Origin: Cupriavidus oxalaticus
GTDB lineage: Bacteria > Pseudomonadota > Gammaproteobacteria > Burkholderiales > Burkholderiaceae
Direction: 5' to 3'
NCBI RefSeq assembly: GCF_004768545.1
Contig: NZ_CP038636.1
Location: 1 to 64,000, forward strand
Length of the DNA stretch: 64,000 bases
Shown: one piece after another, positions 56,966-64,000 of the stretch
Layout: every line of letters begins with the position of its first letter
How positions within the stretch are numbered: position 1 is the first letter of the stretch
Made by a program: the position numbers and the translations under genes
Notes under the pieces: model-generated
Databases searched by the model: none
Told to the model about the DNA's origin: nothing
What the model saw: only the letters and a program-made list of their open reading frames with translations

Positions 56966-57430
56966 TCAGTCCAGTTCGACGCAGACTTCGATCTCCACGC
57001 ATGCTCCCAGCGGAATCTGTGCGACACCGAACGCCGACCGCGCATGCTTGCCGGCATCACCAAACACGTCGACGAACAGCTCCGACGCGCCGTTGGTGAC
57101 CAGATGCTGCTCGGTGAAGTCGGGCGTTGAATTGACCAGGCTCATAACCTTGACGATGCGCTTGACGCGATTCAGATCGCCGGTGTGGGCCTGCAGCGTC
57201 GACAGCAGATCGATCGCGACCGCGCGGGCTGCGGCGCGTCCCTCGTCCGTCGACATCGTGGCACCGAGCTTGCCAACCCACACGCTGCCGTTCCTCTTCG
57301 CAATATGGCCAGACAGGTAGACAACACTGCCGCTCTGCGCGCTCATGACGTACGCGGCAGCCGGCGCGCCTGCGGGGGACAGCTCGATGTCGAGTGCTTT
57401 CAGTCTCTGGTGGATATCGTGTGATTGCAT
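56966..57430 (-). CDS. RidA (YjgF/YER057c) family protein
   Basis: A 154-residue RidA-type protein (long YjgH/Rid subgroup). AAAYVMSAQSGSVVYLSGHI starts the fold; ARAVAIDLLSTLQAHTGDLN, RIVKVMSLVNSTPDFTEQH and SAFGVAQIPLGACVEIEVCV give the trimer interface. The imine-binding arginine of RidA (R105-like, in x-P-R-x) is replaced here (HARSAFGVAQIPLGA), so it may not be a 2-aminoacrylate deaminase; Rid proteins often serve aminoacrylate peracid-type intermediates in pyrimidine and creatinine pathways. It probably works with the hydrolase downstream, 115 bases away. Confidence 0.88.
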   Translation of the reverse strand: MQSHDIHQRLKALDIELSPAGAPAAAYVMSAQSGSVVYLSGHIAKRNGSVWVGKLGATMSTDEGRAAARAVAIDLLSTLQAHTGDLNRVKRIVKVMSLVNSTPDFTEQHLVTNGASELFVDVFGDAGKHARSAFGVAQIPLGACVEIEVCVELD

Positions 57431-57506
57431 GATGTTTGTCGATGGAGGGCAAGATGGCCCGCGCGACGGGGAGTCGTCGCGCATCATGTGACGCCGGCGG
57501 GCCGCT

Positions 57507-57665
57507 TCAGTCCGGCATCGGCTCGCGGCAGAAGGCTTCGGCCAGTTCGACTAGTGCACGGCCTTTCTCGCGCGTTGCCGGGCCTGGATCGGATCCGATG
57601 CGTCCGTCGGGGAAGCGGGCACGGAAGTCCAGGGCTTCGCGGATCGGGCCGCTCGGAGCAAAGCA
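57507..57665 (-). pseudogene. Creatininase family amidohydrolase C-terminal fragment
   Basis: The minus frame ALDFRARFPDGRIGSDPGPA, then TREKGRALVELAEAFCREP and a stop resembles the end of creatininase-type amidohydrolases (GVIGDPxxATxEKGxxL). The first 200 residues are missing. It fits the theme of the surrounding amide-cleaving genes. Confidence 0.55.
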
Positions 57666-58115
57666 TGCCAGTCTCCAATGTCTCTTTGATGCGGGTACCG
57701 CGTTGAGCGGATAGTGGCAGCGACAAGGACAATCTCCAACAGCAACTATGTCCACACCTTGTTGCCCTGCGGGCAACGCATCGGATATAGCGCCCGCAAG
57801 CAGCCGGGATCTGCCGGTTGATCATGGCATCCGGAGAAGTCAAAGATCGTGTATTGCAAGGAGGGAAACGCACCGGTACTTATCCGAACGTTGGAAGCGC
57901 AGGCCGCCGCGCTGGCCGATCGGCTCGCGGCGGCCCAGCGCCGGGCCGAGCGCGTGCGCGCTTCATGCTCGATGCCGAACGCTCTCCGGACGCGATGCCC
58001 AGCACCAGCCTGCCTCCCGTCAGCGGTCAACGCTGGCCGCGGCCTTCGCGGTGTGCAGGGGATGCCGCGGCGGCTGCAGGATGGCGCGGGGACCCCAGGC
58101 CCGCGCCATTCATGG
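57666..58115. other. Region without supported gene
   Basis: A short alanine-rich plus frame from about 57870 (RTLEAQAAALADRLAAAQRR) looks like a coiled coil, but it changes frame within 40 codons and has no clear start. A hairpin GTTGCCC-TGC-GGGCAAC lies at 57761-57777. Confidence 0.4.
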
Positions 58116-59450
58116 TCAGACCAGCTGGTACTTCTCCCGCACCAGCTTGCCGATCCCCATGCGGTCGAGCACGGCCAATGGGCACAGGAAGGTGACGCGG
58201 ACGGTGCCGGGCAACCTGCTGATGTCGATGGAACCGGTGATCGTCGCGCGATTGAGCACCTCGTCGTACGGCAGCCCGGTCACGTCAGCCGCACGCTGCA
58301 GCCCGTTCTTCGTTGCTGCGTTGAGATCGACGCCGCTGCCGAGGAATGTCACGGGTCCGGATTCCTCGATTTCAAGCTGGCCCCATCGCGCGCCAAGCTC
58401 CCGAGCCTTCTTCCGCTCGGCGGCGGACAGCGGCCGGGCCAGCGGCGGCAGGTCTTCCACATTCTGCAGCAGGATCGGTCCGTCGATCGTCAGGCCCTTG
58501 ATGACCTCGACAGTCAGCTCCGTCTCGCCGGATACATCGGTCGCATGGCCGGCGATCTCGCCATTGCCCTGCTGGGCATGCATGTCGCCCAGATACACGC
58601 CGGCGCCCGGCACCTTGACCGGGCTAATCAGGATGCAGCCCTCGCGGACCGAGTTGGTATCCATGTGGCCATCGGTCTTGGCCAGCTGGAGTTCGTCGCT
58701 GGTCAGTGCAAAGCGGTGCGGCGCGCCGACCAGGTACTGCCCGAAGTCCGCGCAGTTGTGCGAATCAGGCAGGTCCCACGCCGGCATCGTGCCGATATTG
58801 CCCAGGAACGGCCGCATGCGCGACGCCACACCAGGCATGTCGGCACGCGCCAGCGACAGGATCGAATGCTGCGCAGCCAGTTCGGGCAGTGCGGACATTT
58901 CCGATGCCTTGCCCGCAAGCCGGTCCGCCACCGCCTGATTGACCGTCAGGCTGATCTGGTTTTCCTGATCCAGCACGATCACGTAGCCGTGGCTGAAGCG
59001 GAAAGCGCTGACCTCGGCACCGCAGTGGCTGCAGCGTATGGCATCGTCGCCGATGCCCTCTACGTGGCTGGCGGGATGCTCGGTGCCGCACTGACCGCAG
59101 AACTTGGCCACGAAGGGGTCGCCGTGATAGCGCCCTTCGACGAACTGCATGACCCCAGACGACGTGGCCGACGAGGTGACCGTCATCCGGCGGATCCTCA
59201 GCGCCACCGCGTCGCCGACCTCGGCGCCGGCAATTGCCACCGGCTGCGTGACTTCATGCCCGCCCTCGAAGGCCGGCGTGATCATCGGGCCCCAGCAGCC
59301 CGGCGGCGTGCCGGCGACCAGCGTACCGCCATCGGCCAGCGGTCCCAGCATCGGCTGGCTCGGGCCGATCACTCCGTGCGTATAGCGCTGGACGCGGATC
59401 CAGTCCGCGGCATGGGCGTCGTCGATGGGTTGAATTGAATGGGATGTCAT
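58116..59450 (-). CDS. Acetamidase/formamidase family protein
   Basis: A 444-residue FmdA/AmdA-type amidase that releases ammonia from formamide, acetamide or related compounds. Family blocks include TPPGCWGPMITPAFEGGHEV, GAGVYLGDMHAQQGNGEIAG with metal-binding residues, and ILISPVKVPG. An inserted zinc ribbon is visible at about 115-145 (FCGQCGTEHPAS, then IRCSHCGAE), giving four cysteines. AAGGAG lies upstream of ATG 59450. It belongs to the same amide-cleaving block as the amidase and carbamoylase, though 650 bases separate it from the RidA-like gene. Confidence 0.93.
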   Translation of the reverse strand: MTSHSIQPIDDAHAADWIRVQRYTHGVIGPSQPMLGPLADGGTLVAGTPPGCWGPMITPAFEGGHEVTQPVAIAGAEVGDAVALRIRRMTVTSSATSSGVMQFVEGRYHGDPFVAKFCGQCGTEHPASHVEGIGDDAIRCSHCGAEVSAFRFSHGYVIVLDQENQISLTVNQAVADRLAGKASEMSALPELAAQHSILSLARADMPGVASRMRPFLGNIGTMPAWDLPDSHNCADFGQYLVGAPHRFALTSDELQLAKTDGHMDTNSVREGCILISPVKVPGAGVYLGDMHAQQGNGEIAGHATDVSGETELTVEVIKGLTIDGPILLQNVEDLPPLARPLSAAERKKARELGARWGQLEIEESGPVTFLGSGVDLNAATKNGLQRAADVTGLPYDEVLNRATITGSIDISRLPGTVRVTFLCPLAVLDRMGIGKLVREKYQLV

Positions 59451-59477
59451 AACTTCGTTGTCTCCTTGACTAAGGTT

Positions 59478-59690
59478 GGCGCACCGCATCAGGTGCGGCA
59501 CTATTGCCGTGCACCTGTTCGGTCACGGCATCGGCGAAGGCTTCGGGGCTTCCTGCGGAAGGTTGTGGCCAACGCCACGGACCTGGCGATGGACGCGCGG
59601 GTTGATGATGCGGGCGGCCTACGCGTTGCCGTCGGGAGCCGGGACCAACTCATCCGCGGTCCCGTCCACGAGCTTGTTCTGAGTGATTCT
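59478..59690 (-). pseudogene. Alpha/beta-hydrolase C-terminal fragment
   Basis: The minus strand shows VRGVGHNLPQEAP with the catalytic-histidine motif GVGHNLPQEAP, then, after a frame change, EAFADAVTEQVHGNSAAPD. This is the final part of an alpha/beta-fold hydrolase; the main body is absent. Confidence 0.55.
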
Positions 59691-59713
59691 GCTCATGCGG
59701 CAATGCTGGGGCT

Positions 59714-60046
59714 TCAGGCGTAGGAGCCGTCCAGATACGCATCGACCGTGCGCGCCGGCGACACAGAGACACCGCTGCGGTCCGTGCCGGCCAGGGTGCG
59801 GGCGCCGTCGGTGTAGCGGTCGCGCGGCTCTTGCAGCGTGCGGGCACCGTCTGTGTACGGGTTGCGGGATTCCTGCGCCGTGCGGGCGCCATCGATGTAC
59901 GGGTTGCGCGCCTCCTGCACTGAGTGGGCGCCGGCGGTGTACGGCGCACTTCCTCCGGCATAGGACAGCCCAGCCGCCTGAGCGCCAACTGCGGAGGCCG
60001 CCAGGGTGACGGCGAAGACCAGACGATTGACGAGGTTGGTACGCAT
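59714..60046 (-). CDS. Small secreted protein with 16-17-residue tandem repeats
   Basis: A 110-residue protein with a signal peptide (NRLVFAVTLAASAVGAQA, cleaved after about residue 25) and four repeats of about 16 residues with the core YxDGARTxQExRNP: YTAGAHSVQEARNP, YIDGARTAQESRNP, YTDGARTLQEPRDR and YTDGARTLAGTDRS. Repeats are also visible in the DNA, about 48-51 bases apart. The family is unknown to me, though such short exported repeat proteins are common in Cupriavidus-like genomes. The good start ATG 60046 lacks a strong Shine-Dalgarno. A 9-bp inverted repeat 140 bases upstream may be its operator. Confidence 0.75.
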   Translation of the reverse strand: MRTNLVNRLVFAVTLAASAVGAQAAGLSYAGGSAPYTAGAHSVQEARNPYIDGARTAQESRNPYTDGARTLQEPRDRYTDGARTLAGTDRSGVSVSPARTVDAYLDGSYA

Positions 60047-60184
60047 GATCGATTTCCTTGGGACGTTGCTTTGAGAATTGAGCAGCTGCGAATCGCTTCG
60101 TTATTCTTCGCCGCCGTACTACGGAACGTATTTAAGGAAGCTGACGTATCGCGCGTGTAGCGTGCGGGAACCTTTTCTGTCAGG

Positions 60185-60215
60185 GCTTGTATCGTCCCGT
60201 CGGCTTGATACAAGC
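60185..60215. promoter_or_regulatory. 9-bp inverted repeat upstream of the repeat protein gene
   Basis: GCTTGTATC (60185-60193) and GATACAAGC (60207-60215) form a perfect inverted repeat with centres 22 bases apart, two helical turns. It lies 139 bases from the secreted-protein gene at 60046 and is a probable regulator binding site. Confidence 0.5.
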
Positions 60216-60418
60216 GCATACAAAGGGGGGAGCTCGCCGCCGTACGGGAATGCCATGGCTTACCGGCTTAGTCGAATGTGGTGTGCAGGCTGCGCCAGTG
60301 GAAAGCGATACCTTGCCACCCAATGCCAGACCTTCTCGATCGAACGCGCCGGACTTGTACCTTGCGCACATAACTGTCTGCTCCCCTGAGGTCTTCGAAG
60401 ACGGCAAGGGTGAAGGAG

Positions 60419-60670
60419 ATGATCAAGGAGGCGCGGGCGCGCCACATGTCCCGCAGCATTAACCATCCGACGCCGGGGATCGTTGCCTTCTCCGCACCGG
60501 TATTCGACTAGTCGGGAAATATTGCGCTGACGATCACCATCATGGGCCCGTCCAGCACGGTCGATACCGATTGGGACGGCCCGGTTGCCAAAGCGCTGGA
60601 TGCTTGCGCGCAGGCGGTTTCGAAGCGCCTCGGCTACAGGGGCTCGAAGGAGTGCTTGCCGGCGTTTAGC
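60419..60670 (+). pseudogene. IclR family regulator, C-terminal remnant with internal stop
   Basis: The plus frame gives EARARHMSRSINHPTPGIVA, FSAPVFD, then TAG at 60509-60511, then SGNIALTITIMGPSSTVDTD and DACAQAVSKRLGYRGSKE. These are the last helices and strands of an IclR effector domain. The winged helix is missing and the stop interrupts the remainder. Confidence 0.7.
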
Positions 60671-61194
60671 TTCAGGGCGCGGAAATGGTCGCTTCCATGA
60701 GCGGCCCTTTCTTGCCCGACGACAGTCCGTCTATCGTGAGCTTGCGCGATGCGCCCGCGTGCATGCTGGGTTGGACGAGCAGAGACGGCCGATCACTAGC
60801 CGGATAGATCGGCCGACGAAGGTCTGTTGTCTGGGTAGAGCCGACGTTGGGGTGTCCGAGCGAGAGGAGCGGCGAGCGGCGGTACATGGCCGGCTGCGGC
60901 CGTTGCGATGCTCTCCATCGTTGGCATTTCAATTGGCTCAAGGGTGCGGAAATCCTGGATCGGGGAGGAAGGCAGTCCGGACGGTCGTGCTCAATGACCA
61001 GTTGCGATCGCACGTTGAGCGACGGTTTCCATCTATTGCCGCAGAAGAACAACATCGCCTTGCCGCTTAATTAGCCCCGATTTTGCGTCTCGGTATCGGA
61101 CCGGCGAGGCTGACGCTTCGTGGGGAGGCTAGGAGCGATGCCACCTCACAGCCGTGATATTGTTCGTCGCCGCCACCTTCCTGGGAGACGCAAA
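60671..61194. other. Region with no recognisable gene
   Basis: Open frames on both strands have no family pattern. The last 25 bases contain GGGAGACGCAAA, the Shine-Dalgarno of the VOC gene at 61195. Confidence 0.35.
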
Positions 61195-61593
61195 GTGATT
61201 TCGCACATTTTTCTTGGCGTTAACGACTTCGATCGTGCTTTTGAGTTTTATTCGGCGTTGATGCATGAACTAGGACACAACCTCAAATTCTGCGAGCGCG
61301 ACACGCCATGGGCTGGGTGGATGGCAACGGACGCACCGCGGCCGCTGTTCCTTATTGGCAAGCCATATGACGGCAATGCTGCGCGAGGTGGGAATGGTCA
61401 AATGGTGGCATTGCTTGCGCGTGACCGGCAGACCGTTGACCAGGCATACGCCCGTGCGCTCGCAAACGGAGCAAATTGCGAAGGCGCTCCTGGCCTAAGA
61501 ACCCAGTATCACCCTCACTTCTACGGCGCATACTTCCGAGATGCTGATGGAAACAAGCTTTGCGTATGCTGTCATCACCCGGTGTCGGTTTAG
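61195..61593 (+). CDS. VOC superfamily (glyoxalase/bleomycin resistance-like) protein
   Basis: A 132-residue VOC protein beginning VISHIFLGVNDFDRAFEFYS, with ARDRQTVDQAYARALANGAN and the C-terminal YGAYFRDADGNKLCVCCH. Metal-binding residues are at H4 (ISH) and the end glutamate position is replaced by asparagine-lysine (DGNKLCV), so metal chemistry is doubtful. GTG 61195 is preceded by GGGAG; the upstream frame to 61120 is not similar. A cysteine pair (CVCC) near the end is unusual. Confidence 0.85.
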   Translation: MISHIFLGVNDFDRAFEFYSALMHELGHNLKFCERDTPWAGWMATDAPRPLFLIGKPYDGNAARGGNGQMVALLARDRQTVDQAYARALANGANCEGAPGLRTQYHPHFYGAYFRDADGNKLCVCCHHPVSV

Positions 61594-61650
61594 CGTTATC
61601 GATTTAGCACTGACCTGCCTCTACGCCTGTCGACACGGCCAGCGCCTCAG

Positions 61651-61878
61651 ATGGCCGTCGACGCGCTGGCGCGGGCAACGGAAGCCGAAGCGGACGGCGC
61701 ATATACGGCGTTGAACGCCATCCTTGTCGAAGGAAACCACTTGCCACCGCCGACGATAGCTGTCATCCGAGCCATCCGTCCGGTCAAGGAAACGATGGGC
61801 GCCTGCGATCCCAGCAAGACACTCGATATATGGCGCACGACCCTCGCCCCGTTTGTGACGCTACTGGTGGGATGCTGA
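61651..61878 (+). CDS. Short hypothetical frame, possible fragment
   Basis: A 75-codon frame MAVDALARATEAEADGAYTA, then LNAILVEGNHLPPPTIAVIR and ETMGACDPSKTLDIWRTTLA. The composition is protein-like but I do not recognise it, and it has no ribosome binding site. It overlaps the 3' end of the LysR-type gene on the other strand by 18 bases. It may be the C-terminal remnant of a larger enzyme. Confidence 0.35.
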   Translation: MAVDALARATEAEADGAYTALNAILVEGNHLPPPTIAVIRAIRPVKETMGACDPSKTLDIWRTTLAPFVTLLVGC

Positions 61879-62769
61879 GGCGATCTTTTGAGAAAAAAAC
61901 TTCACGAAAGCCTCGACCTTCCTCGGGTGATTGCGAGGTTTCGGAAACACCGCATATATTCCCGGCTGCTTAGACGCACCAATCTCGTCGTACTCTTCCA
62001 GCAGCCGAATCAAGCTACCGCTGAGCAAGTCCTGCGCGACAAGCCAGTCGGGCTGCCGGGTGATTCCCTTGCCTGCCTTGGCCCATGCAATCAGCGCATG
62101 CGATTCGTTACTCGAAAATGGCCCATCTACCGGAATTGCCATAGTTGTGCCGTCCACCTGGTACTGCCAAGATGAGGAATGCGGTTCATGGCGGTAAATC
62201 AGGCACTGATGTCGTGCCAGTTCGGCCGGATGCCGGGGGGCGCCATGAGATGCCAGATAGGCGGGGCTGGCGCATGTTACGCGGCGGTACGTGCTGAGGC
62301 ATCGAGCGGAGAAATCGGAATCCCCCGGTCGCCCCGCCCGCAGGGCGAGATCGAAGCCGTTGGCGACAAGGTCGACAATCCGGTCGCTAACCTGGAGATC
62401 GAGGCTGATTCTCGGGAAGCGTGCCGTGAACTCATGGAGATGCGGGTACACAAAGGTCAGCGCCACGCCCAACGGTAATGTCACGCGCAGCTCACCCCTT
62501 GGTTCCGACGCAAGGCGCCGGACCGCATCTTCAGCTTCGTGCGACTGTTCAATGATGCGCTTCGCGTGTTTGTACCAGAGCCTGCCTGCCTCGGTCACGG
62601 CGATGCGACGCGTCGTCCGGTCGAGCAGGCGCGCGCCAAGCCGTTTTTCTATTCGAGCTAGTGCGCCGGTCACCGTCGCAGGCGCGAGTCCGAGGACCCG
62701 GGCTGCCTGCGCCATGCTCCCCGAGTCCACGATCTGGCAGAACACCTGCATGCTGAACAGCTGATCCAT
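61861..62769 (-). CDS. LysR family transcriptional regulator
   Basis: A 302-residue LysR regulator of the CrgA/DsdC-like branch: winged helix at 1-65 (FCQIVDSGSMAQAARVLGLA, TGALARIEKRLGARLLDRTT) and an effector domain with LRVTLPLGVALTFVYPHLHE and NESHALIAWAKAGKGITRQP. Full length and intact. It is divergent from the GFA gene, 120 bases away, and probably regulates it. Confidence 0.92.
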   Translation of the reverse strand: MDQLFSMQVFCQIVDSGSMAQAARVLGLAPATVTGALARIEKRLGARLLDRTTRRIAVTEAGRLWYKHAKRIIEQSHEAEDAVRRLASEPRGELRVTLPLGVALTFVYPHLHEFTARFPRISLDLQVSDRIVDLVANGFDLALRAGRPGDSDFSARCLSTYRRVTCASPAYLASHGAPRHPAELARHQCLIYRHEPHSSSWQYQVDGTTMAIPVDGPFSSNESHALIAWAKAGKGITRQPDWLVAQDLLSGSLIRLLEEYDEIGASKQPGIYAVFPKPRNHPRKVEAFVKFFSQKIASASHQ

Positions 62770-62888
62770 CGTCCATTATTCGTAAATCATGAAGAATCCA
62801 TTCATGGGCGGCTACTTTATCAAAATTTCCGCACACCCTACGATCTTCTCCAATTTGGCATTCATCGCAACACTTCCTGGAGAAGCCC

Positions 62889-63284
62889 ATGACCCAGCAC
62901 GGCAGTTGTCTCTGCGGACGCATCAAATACCGAGTCCACGGCCCGCTAACCGACGTCCTGAATTGTCATTGTTCGATGTGCCGAAAGCTCCATGCCTCGG
63001 CCTTCCGCACGAGAGCCAAGGTGGCGATTAGGGATTGGGAATGGGTATCGGGGCAGAACACCGTCAAGTTTTACGAGTCCTCGCCTGGCGAGCACAAGGG
63101 ATTTTGCAGCGAATGTGGCTCAAGCATATTGACGCGATTTGACTGCAATCCCGAGGTATTCGGATTCCCCCTCGGTACGCTTGATAGCGATCCCGGCGTG
63201 AAGGCCGAGCGTCATGTTTTTGTCGGCAGCAAGGCGTCGTGGTATGACATCACCGATACGCTTCCGCAGCACAAGGAATACTGA
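62889..63284 (+). CDS. GFA family (glutathione-dependent formaldehyde-activating enzyme-like) protein
   Basis: A 131-residue zinc protein. Cysteines C7 and C9 (SCLCG), C26, C28 and C31 (NCHCSMCRK) and C73 and C76 (FCSECGSS) make the two Zn sites of the GFA/centromere protein V fold. Members bind S-hydroxymethyl-glutathione or other thiol adducts; most are uncharacterised. GGAG lies just upstream of ATG 62889. The gene is divergent from a LysR-type regulator. Confidence 0.92.
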   Translation: MTQHGSCLCGRIKYRVHGPLTDVLNCHCSMCRKLHASAFRTRAKVAIRDWEWVSGQNTVKFYESSPGEHKGFCSECGSSILTRFDCNPEVFGFPLGTLDSDPGVKAERHVFVGSKASWYDITDTLPQHKEY

Positions 63285-63408
63285 GGCCAGTCGGAGGGCA
63301 GTACACATACAAGGTAAATATCACGAATAAGAAGCTTGAAATAAAGAATAGTGGAAAGCCCCAACAATGCCAGTCTCATCGGCTAGCCCTCAGCTCACCA
63401 CCGTGGTC

Positions 63409-64000
63409 TTACTCAACCCAAGTTCGCGCGCCCACGTCCTGGAATTGGCGTCGATATGCCAAAGGTGTCGAGCCCACGATCTGCCGAAACCGCCTAGCAA
63501 AGTTATTTGGTTCACCGAATCCCGTGCTTTGCCCGATTTCTGCGGCCGAGGCGGATGTGAAAGCCAGCAAAGTCTTTGCCCGCTCGATCCGCCTTTCAGT
63601 CACGATCTCCAGAAAGGTCTTTCCGGTTTCACTTTTCAGCAGGTGGGCCAGGTGTGTTGCTGATACATGACTGGCCTGCGCAGCGTCGCCCAAGGTCAGT
63701 TCCCGCGAAAGGTTTTGGGTGATATACCGAATGCAGCGCAGCACGGACTGCTTGTACGACTGCAGCAACATCCCGTTGCTCTCGCAAAGACGGATCTTGT
63801 CACCGTGGCGTCGCCACACCATGCCAATCAGGTTTAGCAAGTGGCTGCGGATCAGCAAGTTGCTGGCCGTATCGTCACTGGGCGATTGCTGGGATTCTTG
63901 CGCCATGCGCTCGCATAGCTCCTGAAGGTACTCGGTGTCCAGTTCATCGAACTGAAAATCCAGACAATGCTGAAAGCGGAAGGGACCAAGCTCTGGCGCG
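63409..64000 (-). CDS. AraC family transcriptional regulator, 5' end outside window
   Basis: The C-terminal 197 codons of an AraC-type regulator; the frame stays open to the window edge (FRFQHCLDFQFDELDTEYLQ). The double helix-turn-helix is at the end: TLGDAAQASHVSATHLAHLL, then LKSETGKTFLEIVTERRIER and FGEPNNFARRFRQIVGSTPL. The upstream part is a helical sensor-like region. The start codon is not in the window; an internal ATG at 63906 is unlikely to be the real start. Confidence 0.9.
   Translation of the reverse strand, partial: APELGPFRFQHCLDFQFDELDTEYLQELCERMAQESQQSPSDDTASNLLIRSHLLNLIGMVWRRHGDKIRLCESNGMLLQSYKQSVLRCIRYITQNLSRELTLGDAAQASHVSATHLAHLLKSETGKTFLEIVTERRIERAKTLLAFTSASAAEIGQSTGFGEPNNFARRFRQIVGSTPLAYRRQFQDVGARTWVE

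Noticed and set aside
57849..59438. 529-codon plus-strand frame over the formamidase
   Set aside because: It is the antisense of a clearly conserved formamidase gene and shows no homology pattern of its own.

Overview
The window looks like part of a secondary replicon (megaplasmid or chromid) of a high-GC beta-proteobacterium, most likely Burkholderiaceae of the Cupriavidus/Ralstonia type. The reasons are the general G+C richness, the gene families present (several LysR, IclR and AraC regulators, tripartite RND parts, amide and nitrile hydrolases) and a complete plasmid-type replication and partition locus at 12.4-19.4 kb. The genus is an inference; no rRNA, tRNA or housekeeping marker gene is visible.

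Layout. 0-2.8 kb: two decayed genes (FAD oxidoreductase, ornithine cyclodeaminase) and an intact threonine-dehydratase-like gene, in DNA that is visibly more A/T-rich than the rest. 3.1-7.5 kb: a stress island with two Hsp20 genes, a third Hsp20 stump, an unrecognised small gene, groES, a short groEL stump and a full dnaK. 7.6-10.1 kb: integrase and vapB remnants, a UPF0158 protein and a PAS-linked adenylyl cyclase. 10.9-19.4 kb: the replicon core. It holds two tyrosine recombinase genes (the first without catalytic residues) with a dif-like 44-bp inverted repeat between them, a 14-copy array of a palindrome at 37-40 bp spacing that resembles the sopC centromere of plasmid F, parB and parA on the minus strand, a large iteron origin with about 17 copies of a 17-bp element in two clusters, and a Rep initiator gene. 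20-34.7 kb: small stress-type proteins, LysR/old-yellow-enzyme pair, a decayed IS1182-type element, IclR regulator, D-aminoacylase remnant, quinone reductase, esterase, and an HxlR-regulated SDR pair. 35-36.6 kb: two orphan polymorphic-toxin immunity-type genes. 38-43.6 kb: a MacB-like ABC exporter that has lost its adaptor, followed by a mosaic of gene fragments (nitrile hydratase, sulfatase-modifying factor, class II aldolase, BKACE, DJ-1, ISL3 transposase). 43.7-52.3 kb: sialidase-like secreted protein, DHFR-like and P-loop proteins, and a ruined porin/OprM/RND region. 52.4-59.5 kb: an amide and carbamoyl catabolic block (amidase, MFS transporter, carbamoylase-type hydrolase, RidA-like protein, formamidase). 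59.7-64 kb: a small repeat-containing secreted protein, regulators, a VOC protein and a GFA protein.

How parts work together. Rep binds the iterons and probably represses its own promoter through an inverted iteron pair overlapping the -35 box. ParA and ParB presumably segregate the replicon using the 14-site array just downstream of parB, and the recombinase pair with its inverted-repeat site may resolve dimers. These roles are inferred from layout and family.

The window is also notable for decay. I count roughly 29 truncated or frameshifted genes, and several junctions place two 5'-truncated genes head to head with almost no gap. Neighbouring long genes read cleanly, so this is unlikely to be only sequencing error.
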